Shown here piece after piece: positions 32,181-41,387 of a stretch of 64,000 bases of DNA (within the stretch, counting starts at the first letter, position 1; each line of letters begins with the position of its first letter). Source of the DNA: Kitasatospora aureofaciens (GTDB lineage: Bacteria > Actinomycetota > Actinomycetes > Streptomycetales > Streptomycetaceae); contig NZ_JPRF03000023.1 in the NCBI RefSeq assembly GCF_001188955.3, positions 81,482-145,481 on the forward strand, in the 5' to 3' direction. The position numbers were made by a program, and so were the translations under genes. Under the pieces are notes generated by a model that was not told where the DNA came from, searched no databases, and saw only the letters and a list, made by a program, of their open reading frames with translations.

Positions 32181-32205
32181 GCGACGCGCAACCGCGGTGG
32201 GCGGC

Positions 32206-34107
32206 TCAGCCCACGTGCACCGCGGGCCGCCGGCTGCGGTTGGGCTCCGCCTCGCGGAGCACCTCCCGGGTGACCGGGGCGATCTCACCCTGCCCGAACA
32301 GGAAGAACCGCAGGAACTGGGCGAAGGGGTTGCCCTCGGTCCACTCGAAGTAGATGTGCGGCTGCTGCCCGGTGAGGTCGCGCACCTGCAGCAGCAGGGC
32401 GGCCAGCGCGTTGGGCACGCTGGAACTCTGCAGCGACAGCACCCGGTAGCGCTCGTGCAGCACCTCACCGTGCACGGTCAGTTCGGCCTCGAAGTCGGAC
32501 GGGTCACGCACGGTGACCTCGACGAAGACCAGGTCGTCCTCGGCCGGGATGTCGTTGTCCTGGCGGATCTGGCGGAGCTTGTCGCGGTACTCGGCGAGGT
32601 CCCGGCTGTTCGGCTCGTTGGCGATCAGCCGCAGCGGGCGGTGCATGTAGTCCCGGACGAAGCGCTCCGCGACCTCGTCCAGCACCACGTCGGTGACGCG
32701 CAGTTCGAAGGCGCGCTTGAGCCGGGAGAGGAAGGACACCAGCATGATGCCCGCGATGAAGCAGGCGCCGATCTTGACGCCGTCCGGGCGCTCGGCGATG
32801 TTCACGGCCGTGGTGTAGAGGAACACCGCGGCGATCACCGCGAAGGTGACGGTCCAGCGCCGTTCCCCGGCCTTGTGCGCGGCGATGGTGACCGCGACCG
32901 CGGCGGAGCTGATCAGCACCAGCACGCCGGTCGCGTAGGCGCCGCCCTGGGCGTCGACGCTGGCGTCGAACAGCCAGGTGAGCAGGAAGGCGATCAGGGT
33001 CAGCACGATCACCGTCGGCCGCACGGCCCGCGCCCAGTGCGGCGCCATGCCGTAGCGGGGCAGGTAACGCGGCATCAGGTTGAGCAGTCCCGCCATGGCC
33101 GAGGCGCCGGCGAACCAGAGGATGGCGATGGTCGACAGGTCGTAGACGCTGCCGAAGGCGCTGCCCAGGTTCTCGTGGGCGAGGTAGGCGAGTGCCCGCC
33201 CGTTGGCCTGTCCGCCGCTCTTGAAGGCCGCCGTCGGGATGAGCAGGGTCGTGATGAGGCTGGTGGCGATCAGGAAGACGCTCATGATCACGGCGGCGGT
33301 GGTGAGCAGGTGCCGGGCGCCGCGGATACGGCCGGTGGGCTTCTCCTCGGTGTCGTCCGGGTCGCCCTCGATGTGCGGCATCACGGCGACGCCGGTCTCG
33401 AAGCCGGACAGGCCGAGTGCGAGCTTGGGGAAGACGATCAGCGCCACCCCGATCATCGCGAGGGCGTTGCCGTGCTCGGCGGTGAGCCCGTCCGTCCAGT
33501 CGCCGAACACGTGCGGCTCCTCGAGGACGTGCCAGAAGCCGTTGACCACCACGACGACGTTCAGCGCGAGGTAGACCGCGACGAGGACCACGGCCAGGCC
33601 GATGGCCTCGCTGAAGCCCTTGAGGAAGACCGCGCCGAGCAGGGCCACCAGGACGAAGGTGAGCATCACCTGCTTGCCGGACAGGGCGCTGTGCAGGTGC
33701 GGGTTCTCAATCAGGTGCGCGGTCGCGTCGGCGGCCGACAGGGTGATGGTGATCATGAAGTCGGTGGCGGCGAAGCCGAGCAGGGTCAGCACGAAGAGCT
33801 TGCCCTGCCAGAACGACAGCAGGCGCTCCAGCATCGCGATCGAACCCTGGCCGTGCGGGCTCTCGACGGCCACCCGCCGGTAGACCGGCAGGGCGCCGAA
33901 CAGGGTGACGACCACCAGCACGATGGTGGCGATCGGTGACAGCAGGCCGGCCGCGAGCGCCGCGATGCCGGGCTGGTAGCCGAGGGTGGAGAAGTAGTCG
34001 AGGCCGGTCAGGCACATGACCCGGAACCAGTGCGCGCCCTCTTCCCGGGGCGCCTCCGCGTGCGGGCCGGGGTGCTGCTTGGCCATGTCCGAGAGGCCTT
34101 CGAGCAT
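32206..34107 (-). CDS. APC-superfamily amino acid transporter with cytosolic C-terminal domain
   Basis: About 633 residues, with 12 or so TM segments in the first ~490 and a ~150-residue soluble domain at the end (HRPLRLIANEPNSRDLAEYR, DDLVFVEVTVRDPSDFEAEL). TM1 includes VMCLTGLDYFSTLGYQPGIA. LGLSGFETGVAVMPHI is the TM6 unwound region. This type is common in streptomycetes; substrate is not known. Start uncertain: ATG 34107 (MLEGLSDM), ATG 34086 (MAKQHPGP) and GTG 34182 are all possible. Confidence 0.78.
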   Translation of the reverse strand: MLEGLSDMAKQHPGPHAEAPREEGAHWFRVMCLTGLDYFSTLGYQPGIAALAAGLLSPIATIVLVVVTLFGALPVYRRVAVESPHGQGSIAMLERLLSFWQGKLFVLTLLGFAATDFMITITLSAADATAHLIENPHLHSALSGKQVMLTFVLVALLGAVFLKGFSEAIGLAVVLVAVYLALNVVVVVNGFWHVLEEPHVFGDWTDGLTAEHGNALAMIGVALIVFPKLALGLSGFETGVAVMPHIEGDPDDTEEKPTGRIRGARHLLTTAAVIMSVFLIATSLITTLLIPTAAFKSGGQANGRALAYLAHENLGSAFGSVYDLSTIAILWFAGASAMAGLLNLMPRYLPRYGMAPHWARAVRPTVIVLTLIAFLLTWLFDASVDAQGGAYATGVLVLISSAAVAVTIAAHKAGERRWTVTFAVIAAVFLYTTAVNIAERPDGVKIGACFIAGIMLVSFLSRLKRAFELRVTDVVLDEVAERFVRDYMHRPLRLIANEPNSRDLAEYRDKLRQIRQDNDIPAEDDLVFVEVTVRDPSDFEAELTVHGEVLHERYRVLSLQSSSVPNALAALLLQVRDLTGQQPHIYFEWTEGNPFAQFLRFFLFGQGEIAPVTREVLREAEPNRSRRPAVHVG

Positions 34108-34474
34108 CCACGCCCGGAACCTCGCACCCCGCGTCGGGGGAGCCGCTCCCGGTTGGGCCGAACCCGACGAGACCACGTGCACCCCTGTCCACGACTTCGG
34201 CCGGCCGCCACACGGTTCCGGCCCCCCGGGCCGCCGGACGGCGGGCCTGGTCAGGCTAGGTGACCGGCCCTCGGCCGCCCGGCAACCGCACGGGCCGACA
34301 CGCCGGGGTGCGCCCGTACGGCCCTCCCGGGTGGCGGCTCCGACCGGCCGTGATCAGGGCTTCCGGCGCGGCGGTGCCAGGCACCTTCTCGAAAGGGGTA
34401 AACATGTCCGCGCGCATTGACTCGGCAGGTTGACGCGCCCACGGGTGCGGCAACGGAGCGACAGGGAGGCAGCG
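34108..34474. other. Divergent spacer
   Basis: 367 bases without a supported gene between the APC transporter and the lipoprotein. A comparatively AT-rich patch at 34385-34435 contains TTGACT and TTGACG, possible -35 elements for the lipoprotein gene, but no convincing -10 follows. Confidence 0.4.
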
Positions 34475-36052
34475 GTGACGGAACCGACTCGGCGGAGGAT
34501 CCTCGGCCTGGGCCTGATGGCGGCCGCCGTCACCTCCTGCGGCAGCCGGCACCCGGACTCCGCGCCGCTGCCCACACCCGGCACCCGGGCCACACCCGGC
34601 ACCGCCGGGCCCACCGACGCCCAGCACGCCGGCCTCAAGGGCGACGCCCAGGACGAGCAGTCCCGCCCCGGCAACCCCGACTGGCAGATCGCCGACCCCG
34701 GCCGGGCCGGCGCCGTCGAGGGCTTCGCCGACCGGGTCAGCGTGCTGCCCGGCGAGTCCTTCGGCCTGCACGTCTCCACCTCCGCCGCCGCCTTCACCGT
34801 CTCCGCCTACCGGATGGGCTGGTACGGCGGCGCCCGGGCCCGACTGGTCTGGCGCCGCGAGCACGTCCCCGGTACGAGGCAGGCCGCCCCGCACGTGGAC
34901 CAGACCACCCGCACCGTGCTGACCGGCTGGCAGCGCACCCTCGCCGTGGACACCGCGGGCTGGCCCGAGGGCGCCTACCTGCTGCGCCTGGACGCAGAGG
35001 ACGGCTCCGGCCGCAGCTACGTCCCCCTCACCGTCCGCTCGGCGAGCACCGCCGGCCGGACCGTGGTCATGAGCGCCCCCGCGACCTGGCAGGCCTACAA
35101 CGAGTGGGGCGGCTACAGCCTCTACAACGGCCCGACCGGCACGCTGGCCACCCGCTCGCTGCGGGTCGTCTTCGACCGGCCGTACGGCTACGACCACGGC
35201 GCCGGACTGTTCCTGGTCTACGAGGCGCCGCTTGTCGCCCTGGCCGAGAAGCTCGGGCTGCCGCTCGCCTACACCACCGGGATCGACGTGGCCCGCGACC
35301 CGGGACTGCTGCACGGGGCGAGCGCCGTGCTGTCGCTCGGCCACGACGAGTACTGGTCCCCCGAACAGCGCGCCAACGTGGTCGCGGCCCGCGACGCCGG
35401 GACGAACCTGGCGATCCTCGGCGCCAACTGCTGCTTCCGCCGGATCCGCTTCGAGCCCACCGACCTCGGGCCGGACCGTACGGTGGTCTGCTACAAGGAC
35501 GCCTGGGCGCAGGACCCGGGCCACCAGGCAGGTGCCCCGGCGACCACCGACTTCCGGGTCGGCCCGGGCGCCGACCCGGAGAGCTCGATGCTCGGGGTGA
35601 TCTACGACGGCTACCCGGTGGACGCCCCGTACGTGGTCACCTCGCCGGACCACTGGGCCTTCGAGGGCACCGGAGTGACGGCCGGGGCGTCCTTCCCGCA
35701 CCTGGTCGGCGTCGAGTACGACCGGGTCGACACCGCCTTCCCCACCCCGCGCCCGATCGAGGTGATCGCCCACTCCCCCGTCGTCTGCGAGGGCCGGCAC
35801 TCCCACTCCGACACCGCGTACTACACCGTCCCCAGCGGCGCCGGGGTCTTCGCCAGCGGCACCATGCGCTGGGTCGAGACCCTGGACGCCAACGGCCCCG
35901 GCGGCGGCAACGCCGACCACGGCATCGACTCCCACGCGGGGGACGTGGTCCGCAAGGTCACCGAGAACGTCCTGCGCGCCTTCGCCGCCGGCCCGGCCGG
36001 CCGCACCCACCCCGCCCGGGACAACCTGACCGCCGTCTACGGCGCGGCGTGA
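34475..36052 (+). CDS. Lipoprotein with N,N-dimethylformamidase large-subunit-like domain
   Basis: 525-residue predicted lipoprotein. The signal peptide is TRRRILGLGLMAAAVTSCGS with lipobox A-V-T-S-C (Cys near residue 22); the RRRI pattern may allow Tat export. The body has FTVSAYRMGWYGGARARLVW, FDRPYGYDHGAGLFLVYEAP, GHDEYWSPEQRANVVAARDA and GANCCFRRIRFEP, the pattern of DMFase beta-subunit-like proteins. Conserved His/Asp/Glu/Tyr may hold a metal. GTG at 34475 follows AGGGAGG. Substrate unknown; amide or glycan hydrolysis is possible. Confidence 0.75.
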   Translation: MTEPTRRRILGLGLMAAAVTSCGSRHPDSAPLPTPGTRATPGTAGPTDAQHAGLKGDAQDEQSRPGNPDWQIADPGRAGAVEGFADRVSVLPGESFGLHVSTSAAAFTVSAYRMGWYGGARARLVWRREHVPGTRQAAPHVDQTTRTVLTGWQRTLAVDTAGWPEGAYLLRLDAEDGSGRSYVPLTVRSASTAGRTVVMSAPATWQAYNEWGGYSLYNGPTGTLATRSLRVVFDRPYGYDHGAGLFLVYEAPLVALAEKLGLPLAYTTGIDVARDPGLLHGASAVLSLGHDEYWSPEQRANVVAARDAGTNLAILGANCCFRRIRFEPTDLGPDRTVVCYKDAWAQDPGHQAGAPATTDFRVGPGADPESSMLGVIYDGYPVDAPYVVTSPDHWAFEGTGVTAGASFPHLVGVEYDRVDTAFPTPRPIEVIAHSPVVCEGRHSHSDTAYYTVPSGAGVFASGTMRWVETLDANGPGGGNADHGIDSHAGDVVRKVTENVLRAFAAGPAGRTHPARDNLTAVYGAA

Positions 36053-36204
36053 CGGGGCTCCGGAACCCGGCGCGCCCGGCCCCGGGCGGGAGCGGGCCCG
36101 CAGCCGGGCTACACTCGCACGTCTGACAGCAGCGCAGGTCGTCCAGGACAACCGACCGGTGCGGCACGGGGTGCCGGCCGGCGACGGCAGGAGGAAAACA
36201 GGAC

Positions 36205-36939
36205 ATGGTCGAGGCCTCCCCCAAGGTCGTTGTCGTCGTCCCCACGTACAACGAGCGGGAGAACCTTCCGGTCCTCGCCGGGCTCCTCGCGGACCTCGCC
36301 GTACCGAACCTGCACCTGCTGGTGGTCGACGACAACTCCCCCGACGGCACCGGCGAGCTCGCCGACAAGCTGGCCGCCGACTCCGGGGGCACCGTCGGCG
36401 TGCTGCACCGCACCGAGAAGGACGGCCTCGGCCGCGCCTATCTGGCCGGCATGGCCCGGGCCCTGGACGAGGGCGCCGACGTCGTGGTCCAGATGGACGC
36501 CGACCTCTCGCACCCGGCCTCGGTGATACCCGAGATGGTTCGCGTCCTGCTCGCCGACGACACCGCCGTGGTGCTCGGCTCCCGCTACGTGCCCGGCGGC
36601 TCGACCGCCGAGGAGTGGCCCTGGCACCGCAAGGCGCTCTCCGCCTGGGCGAACTTCTACGTCAACGCGATCCTCGGCCTGGGCGTCCGGGACGCCACCG
36701 CGGGCTTCAAGGCCTGGCGGGCGAGCACCCTGCGGGCCATCGACCTGCCGACCGTGCAGAGCAACGGCTACTCGTTCCAGGTCGAGATGAACTACCGGGT
36801 GATCCAGCGCGGGCTGACCATCCGGGAGGTGCCGATCCGGTTCGAGGAGCGGATCGAGGGCGCCTCGAAGATGAGCATCGGGGTGCAGGTGGAGTCGGCG
36901 CTCGCGCCCTGGAAGCTGCGCTTCAACCGCGAGGGCTAG
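36205..36939 (+). CDS. Polyprenol-phosphate mannose synthase (DPM1/Ppm1 GT2)
   Basis: 244-residue GT2 enzyme that moves mannose from GDP-mannose to polyprenyl phosphate. The signature VVVVVPTYNERENLPVLAGL starts at residue 8; LHLLVVDDNSPDGTG and QMDADLSHPASVI (DxD metal site) follow, then WANFYVNAILGLGVRDATAG. There is no fused acyltransferase or GtrA domain, as in streptomycete Ppm1, where the enzyme supports protein O-mannosylation and phage reception. ATG at 36205 follows GGAGG. The downstream membrane gene is 60 bases away. Confidence 0.9.
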   Translation: MVEASPKVVVVVPTYNERENLPVLAGLLADLAVPNLHLLVVDDNSPDGTGELADKLAADSGGTVGVLHRTEKDGLGRAYLAGMARALDEGADVVVQMDADLSHPASVIPEMVRVLLADDTAVVLGSRYVPGGSTAEEWPWHRKALSAWANFYVNAILGLGVRDATAGFKAWRASTLRAIDLPTVQSNGYSFQVEMNYRVIQRGLTIREVPIRFEERIEGASKMSIGVQVESALAPWKLRFNREG

Positions 36940-36999
36940 ACGAGTATTCCCTGCGGCGACCGGCAGTGTGAGCGGCTGTCGCGGGGAAAGAAGGCCGAC

Positions 37000-38250
37000 A
37001 TGGATCTTCTCCCGGAGTCCCTCACGGCCAAGCTCCGCCGCGGCGCCCGAGACCCGTTCGCCGTCCAGACCCTGCGGGCCACCGTGGCCGCCACCCTGTC
37101 CTACGGGGTGGCGACCCAGCTCAGCAGTGAGCCCGCCCCGCTGACAGCACCGCTCACCGCGCTGCTGGTGGTCCAGGTCACCGTCTACTCCACGCTCAAG
37201 ACCAGCGTCCGCCGGGTCGTCTCGGTGGTGGTCGGAGTCCTGATCGCGATCGGCTTCAGCGCCGTGGTCGGGCTCTCCTGGTGGAGCCTCGGGCTGGTCA
37301 TCCTGGCCTCCCTGGTGATCGGGCGGTACGTCCGGGTCGAGGAGTTCGTCCAGGAGGTCGCGATCAGCGCGATGCTGATCCTGGGCGTCACCAAGCTGGC
37401 CTCCCAGGCCTGGGACCGGGTGCTGGAGACCCTGATCGGCGCGGCCGTCGGCCTGCTGTTCAACCTGCTCTTCGCCCCGCCGGTCTGGGTGGACACCGCC
37501 GGGGAGTCGATCGAGGACCTCGCCCGGCGGGCCCGCCAGCTGCTGCTCGACATCTCCGAGCAGCTGGGCCGCCCCACTCCGGTGGCCCGGGCCGTCGAGC
37601 GGCTGCACGAGGCCCGCCGGCTCGACCAGGCGATCGCGGACGTGGACGCGGCGCTGCGCCAGGCCGAGGACAGCCTGCGCTTCAACCCCCGGATCAGCGA
37701 GGGGCTGCTCTCCCGGCTGGTGCTGCGCACCGGGCTGGACACCCTGGAGATCTGCGTGGTGGTGATCCGGGTGCTGGCCCGCTCGGTGACCGACCTGGCC
37801 AAGCGGCGCGGGCCGCAGGAGCAGCTGTTCCCGCCCGAGGTCGCGGTCGGGCTGGAGGAGCTGCTGGCGCACGTCGGCGGGGCGATGGTCAGCTTCGCGG
37901 TGCTGGTCACCACCCAGGTCAGCCGCAACGCCGAGGAGGCCGAGGAGCGGCTGACCGCCGAGCTGGCGGCGGCCCTGGCCACCCGGGAGAACGTCGCCCA
38001 GGTACTGCTGCGCAAGGTCCAGGAACACCCGGAGGCCTGGCAGCTGCACGGCTCGATGCTCGCCGAGATCGACCGGATCCTGGACGAACTGGACCTGGAG
38101 CACCGCAGCCGGCGGCTGATGGAGGAGCTGGACCGGGCCTCGCTGGTGAGCCGCGAGCGGTTCTCCGGCCTCGCCCGGCTGCGTTCTGTCCTGCGGGGCG
38201 GGCGGCGGCGGGGCGAACGGGAGCGCCCGGCGGTGGGGGCCGGGCGCTGA
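37000..38250 (+). CDS. FUSC/aromatic acid exporter-like membrane protein
   Basis: 416 residues. Five or six TM helices in the first ~165 (FAVQTLRATVAATLSYGVAT, LIAIGFSAVVGLSWWSLGLV), then a long cytosolic coiled-coil-rich part (AVERLHEARRLDQAIADVDA; ELDLEHRSRRLMEELDR). This is the half-size FUSC_2 architecture of YhcP/aromatic acid exporters. ATG at 37000 after AAGAAGG. The C-terminal codons run straight into a 17-base tandem repeat. Substrate unknown. Confidence 0.8.
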   Translation: MDLLPESLTAKLRRGARDPFAVQTLRATVAATLSYGVATQLSSEPAPLTAPLTALLVVQVTVYSTLKTSVRRVVSVVVGVLIAIGFSAVVGLSWWSLGLVILASLVIGRYVRVEEFVQEVAISAMLILGVTKLASQAWDRVLETLIGAAVGLLFNLLFAPPVWVDTAGESIEDLARRARQLLLDISEQLGRPTPVARAVERLHEARRLDQAIADVDAALRQAEDSLRFNPRISEGLLSRLVLRTGLDTLEICVVVIRVLARSVTDLAKRRGPQEQLFPPEVAVGLEELLAHVGGAMVSFAVLVTTQVSRNAEEAEERLTAELAAALATRENVAQVLLRKVQEHPEAWQLHGSMLAEIDRILDELDLEHRSRRLMEELDRASLVSRERFSGLARLRSVLRGGRRRGERERPAVGAGR

Positions 38251-38293
38251 TCCGGGGCCTGCTCTGATCCGGGGCCTGCTCTGATCCGGGCCC
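38247..38293 (+). repeat. 17-bp tandem repeat (2.8 copies)
   Basis: CTGATCCGGGGCCTGCT at 38247-38263 and 38264-38280, partial at 38281-38293. The first copy overlaps the stop codon of the FUSC-like gene. GGGCCC-type repeats continue to ~38365. Confidence 0.85.
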
Positions 38294-38370
38294 GCTGAGC
38301 CGGGGCCCGATGAACGGGCCCGTTGTCTTGGGCCCGTCGTCATGCGCCCGTCGCCACGGGCCCGCGGAGG

Positions 38371-38820
38371 TCAGGGCATCAGCCAGGGCTGCTGGGGCAG
38401 CGGGTGGCCGGTCTCCAGGTACGTCTTGAGGTTGGACAGCACCGCCGACCAGCCCCGTTCGGCGTCCGCCCGCTCGTCCTCGTCGGCGAGGTTCTCGTGG
38501 GTGACGGTCAGCCGGGTCAGGTCCTGCCAGTGCCGGAGGTCGAACGTGACCCGGCTGGGCCCCTCCGCGCGCTGCCCCTCCGGCCCGGCCCAGGTGGTGA
38601 CCAGGCGGTACGGGCGGTCGGACACCTCGACGATGCCGATCACGTCGGCGATCCCGGAGCCGTCGGTGCGCTGGTGCTCCCAGGGCGAGCCGGGCAGCCA
38701 GGTGGAGACGTTGCGGTGGCCCCAGTAGAGGCCGGACTCGTCGGCGTTGGTGAGCGCGTGCCATACCCGCTCCGGGGTGGCACGCAGGTAGACGGTGCTC
38801 CGGTGGCTGACGGCGGTCAC
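38371..38820 (-). CDS. SRPBCC/AHSA1-family protein
   Basis: 149-residue START-like fold protein: STVYLRATPERVWHALTNAD at the N-terminus and a C-terminal helix SAVLSNLKTYLETGHPLP, the form of Aha1-like and ArsR-partner SRPBCC proteins. GTG at 38820 lies four bases after the VOC gene stop, so the two form an operon. Ligand unknown. Confidence 0.85.
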   Translation of the reverse strand: MTAVSHRSTVYLRATPERVWHALTNADESGLYWGHRNVSTWLPGSPWEHQRTDGSGIADVIGIVEVSDRPYRLVTTWAGPEGQRAEGPSRVTFDLRHWQDLTRLTVTHENLADEDERADAERGWSAVLSNLKTYLETGHPLPQQPWLMP

Positions 38821-38824
38821 GGCC

Positions 38825-39298
38825 TCAGCCCCTGGCCGCGTCGAGCAGCTGCTGGATATCGATCTTCTGCATCCGCAGCATGGCCGCCATCACCCGGTCG
38901 GACTTGGCCCGGTCCCGGTCGCCGATCAGGTCGAGGAGGACGCGCGGAGTGATCTGCCAGGAGAGGCCGAAGCGGTCCTTGAGCCAGCCGCACGGGCCCT
39001 CCTGGCCGCCGTCGGCGGTGAGCTTCGCCCAGAGTTCGTCGACCTCCCGCTGGTCGTCGCACTCGACCTGGAGCGAGAGCGCCTCGGTGAAGGTGAATTC
39101 GGGGCCGCCGTTGAGCGCCGCGTAGGGCCGGCCGTCGAGTTCGAACTCGACGGTCATCACCGAACCGGGCTCCCCGGGCCCGGCCTCGCCGTAGCGGGTG
39201 ACCCCGGTGACGCGGGAGTTGGGGAACAGCGAGGTGTAGAGGGCGGCGGCCGCTTCGGCCTGGTCGTCGTACCAGAGGAAGGTGGTGATCTTCTGCAT
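38825..39298 (-). CDS. VOC-superfamily (PhnB-like) protein
   Basis: 157-residue glyoxalase-fold protein: MQKITTFLWYDDQAEAAAAL, SLFPNSRV, DGRPYAALNGGPEFTFTEAL, CGWLKDRFGLSWQITPRVL. This is the 3-demethylubiquinone-methyltransferase-like/PhnB subgroup. Its C-terminus (DRVMAAMLRMQKIDIQQLLD) is also typical. ATG at 39298. It is co-transcribed with the SRPBCC gene; such pairs are common in actinomycetes and their role is unknown. Confidence 0.86.
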   Translation of the reverse strand: MQKITTFLWYDDQAEAAAALYTSLFPNSRVTGVTRYGEAGPGEPGSVMTVEFELDGRPYAALNGGPEFTFTEALSLQVECDDQREVDELWAKLTADGGQEGPCGWLKDRFGLSWQITPRVLLDLIGDRDRAKSDRVMAAMLRMQKIDIQQLLDAARG

Positions 39299-39387
39299 GG
39301 GCCCGACGGTAGCGGCGGGGCCCGGCACCGCGGCCGAGCCACGGCCGGGGGTCACCGGATCGGCGCCCCGGCCGGACGGGCATCGGA

Positions 39388-41373
39388 TCAGTGCACCCAG
39401 CCCGCGTAGCGCTGCGCGAAGCGTTGCCCGGTGTGGGCGGTCACCACGACGTCGTAGCGGCCCTGCCCGTCCAGCGGCCAGGCGAGCTCGACCTGCTTGC
39501 CGGGCTTGACCCACACGGTCTGCGCGCTGCCCGCGAAGTCGTTGGGCGCGGCGGTGAAGGCCACGTCCGTCAGGCCGTCGTTGGCCACCTGGAGGATGAG
39601 CTTCAGGCTGCCGCGCAGGTCGGCGGTGACGATCGGCACGCCGATGTCGTTCTGGCCGTCCTGCCCGTCCCGGACCACCGTGCCGGCGAAGCGGCGCACG
39701 AAGCCGTCCGGGCCGTGGACGGTGAAGTCGTAGCGGCCGTCGGTGGCGGCGGCGTCCCAGACGTACGTCGCGCTCGCGCCGGGGGCGACGGTGTACGGGG
39801 TGCCCGCGAAGGGGAGCAGGATGTTCGGGTAGACGGTGTACGGGAAGGCCACCGAGCCGTCGTTGCTCATGGTGCAGGTGACCTTGCCGGTCCGGCGGTC
39901 CACCGCGACGTCGGCCCACGGCTGATATGGCAGCGGGCGGTGCGGGCGCTCGCCGCGCTCCTGGACCGGCATCGACTGGGTGCCGACCGCCGGGAGGGCC
40001 ACGCCGGGCAGTTTGGTACCCGCGTCGGCCCTGGCCATCAGGGCGTTGGTGTCGGGCAGCTTCGGCAGCGAGTGGTCCGGGGCGGCGAAGTCGAAGCAGC
40101 TGGTGAGGTCTCCGCAGACGGCCCGGCGCCAGGCGGAGATGTTGGGCTCGGCCACGCCGGTGACCAGCTCCATGAAGCGCAGCACCGAAGTGTGGTCGAA
40201 CACCTGGGAGTTGACCCAGCCGCCGCGCGACCAGGGGGACGCCACCCAGAGCGGGACGCGGTTGCCGAGGCCGATGGCCCGGCCCTGGGTGAACTCCTCG
40301 GGGGTGCCGGCCTCCGGGGTGGGCGGGACCATGTGGTCGAAGTAGCCGTCGTTCTCGTCGTACATGACCAGGAAGACGGTGTGCCGCCACACCTCCGGGT
40401 TGGACATCAGCGACTGCAGGGCCTGGTTGACCCAGTGCGCGCCGTAGGCGGGGCCGGCCTCCGGGTGTTCGGAGAAGAGGTAGGGGGCGACCAGCCAGGA
40501 GATGGTCGGCAGGGTGCCGTCCTTGCAGTGGCGGTCGAAGTCGGTGGGGTCGAACTTGGTCATCGCGTTGACGAACCGCGGGTCGTCGTGCGGGAAGGCG
40601 TGGAACTGCTTGAAGTAGGAGAGGGCGTTGTCGTCGTAGTCGCCGGTGCGGTCGTCCTTGCTGGGGTTGTGGTAGACCCGCCAGCTGATGCCGGCCGCCT
40701 CCAGGCGTTCGGCGTAGGTGGTCCAGTCGGCGACGGGGTTGTCGGTGACCGGGGTGTTGTCGATCCAGGGGCCGGTGGTGCCGTCACGGCCGGGGCCGGC
40801 GGTTCCGGTCCAGAGGTAGAGCCGGTTGGGGTCGGTGGGGCCGGCCAGCGAGGTGAAGTAGGCGTCGCAGAGGGTGAACGCGTCGGCCAGGGCGTACTGG
40901 TAGGGAATGTCGTCCCGGGTGAAGTAGCCCATGGTGCGCTCGCCCTTGGCGGCGATCCACTTGTTCATCGCGCCGTTGTTGATGGCCTGGTGGCCGGTCG
41001 CCCAGTCGTGGGCCAGGCCGCCGGCGTTCTGCGCGTTGTACTTCGAGGTGTCCATCCGGTACGGCAGCATCACCCCGCCGTCGCCGCGCCGGGCGTCGGG
41101 CTGACGGAACACGTCGGTGCCGTCCGGGAACTGCAGCGCCTGCTTGTCGCCGAAGCCGCGCACGCCGTTCAGGGTGCCGAAGTAGTGGTCGAAGCTGCGG
41201 TTCTCCTGCATCAGGACGACGACGTGCTTGACGTCCCTGATGGTGCCGGTAAGGGCGGTGTCGGCCGCGGTGGCGGGAGCGGCCTCGGCCTGGGTGCTGG
41301 ACAGGCCGGTCAGGGCGGTGGCGCCGACGGCCGCGGAGGCGCCGACGAAGGTGCGGCGGGAGAGCTCGGGCAT
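39388..41373 (-). CDS. Secreted phospholipase C (non-haemolytic type, phosphoesterase family)
   Basis: 661-residue Tat-exported enzyme. The signal has SRRTFVGASAAVGATAL with twin Arg and an AxA site near residue 32. The catalytic N-terminal domain begins VKHVVVLMQENRSFDHYFGT (metal Glu/Asn and nucleophile region). DPNRLYLWTG, LVMYDENDGYFDHMVPP and RVPLWVASPWSRGG are family motifs of acid phosphatase/PLC. Two C-terminal DUF756-like beta domains follow (VTCTMSNDGSVAFPYTVYPN, LKLILQVANDGLTDVAFTAA). ATG at 41373. It follows the EEP protein by 14 bases: a two-gene operon. Confidence 0.92.
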   Translation of the reverse strand: MPELSRRTFVGASAAVGATALTGLSSTQAEAAPATAADTALTGTIRDVKHVVVLMQENRSFDHYFGTLNGVRGFGDKQALQFPDGTDVFRQPDARRGDGGVMLPYRMDTSKYNAQNAGGLAHDWATGHQAINNGAMNKWIAAKGERTMGYFTRDDIPYQYALADAFTLCDAYFTSLAGPTDPNRLYLWTGTAGPGRDGTTGPWIDNTPVTDNPVADWTTYAERLEAAGISWRVYHNPSKDDRTGDYDDNALSYFKQFHAFPHDDPRFVNAMTKFDPTDFDRHCKDGTLPTISWLVAPYLFSEHPEAGPAYGAHWVNQALQSLMSNPEVWRHTVFLVMYDENDGYFDHMVPPTPEAGTPEEFTQGRAIGLGNRVPLWVASPWSRGGWVNSQVFDHTSVLRFMELVTGVAEPNISAWRRAVCGDLTSCFDFAAPDHSLPKLPDTNALMARADAGTKLPGVALPAVGTQSMPVQERGERPHRPLPYQPWADVAVDRRTGKVTCTMSNDGSVAFPYTVYPNILLPFAGTPYTVAPGASATYVWDAAATDGRYDFTVHGPDGFVRRFAGTVVRDGQDGQNDIGVPIVTADLRGSLKLILQVANDGLTDVAFTAAPNDFAGSAQTVWVKPGKQVELAWPLDGQGRYDVVVTAHTGQRFAQRYAGWVH

Positions 41374-41387
41374 CGTGAAGTGGCCTC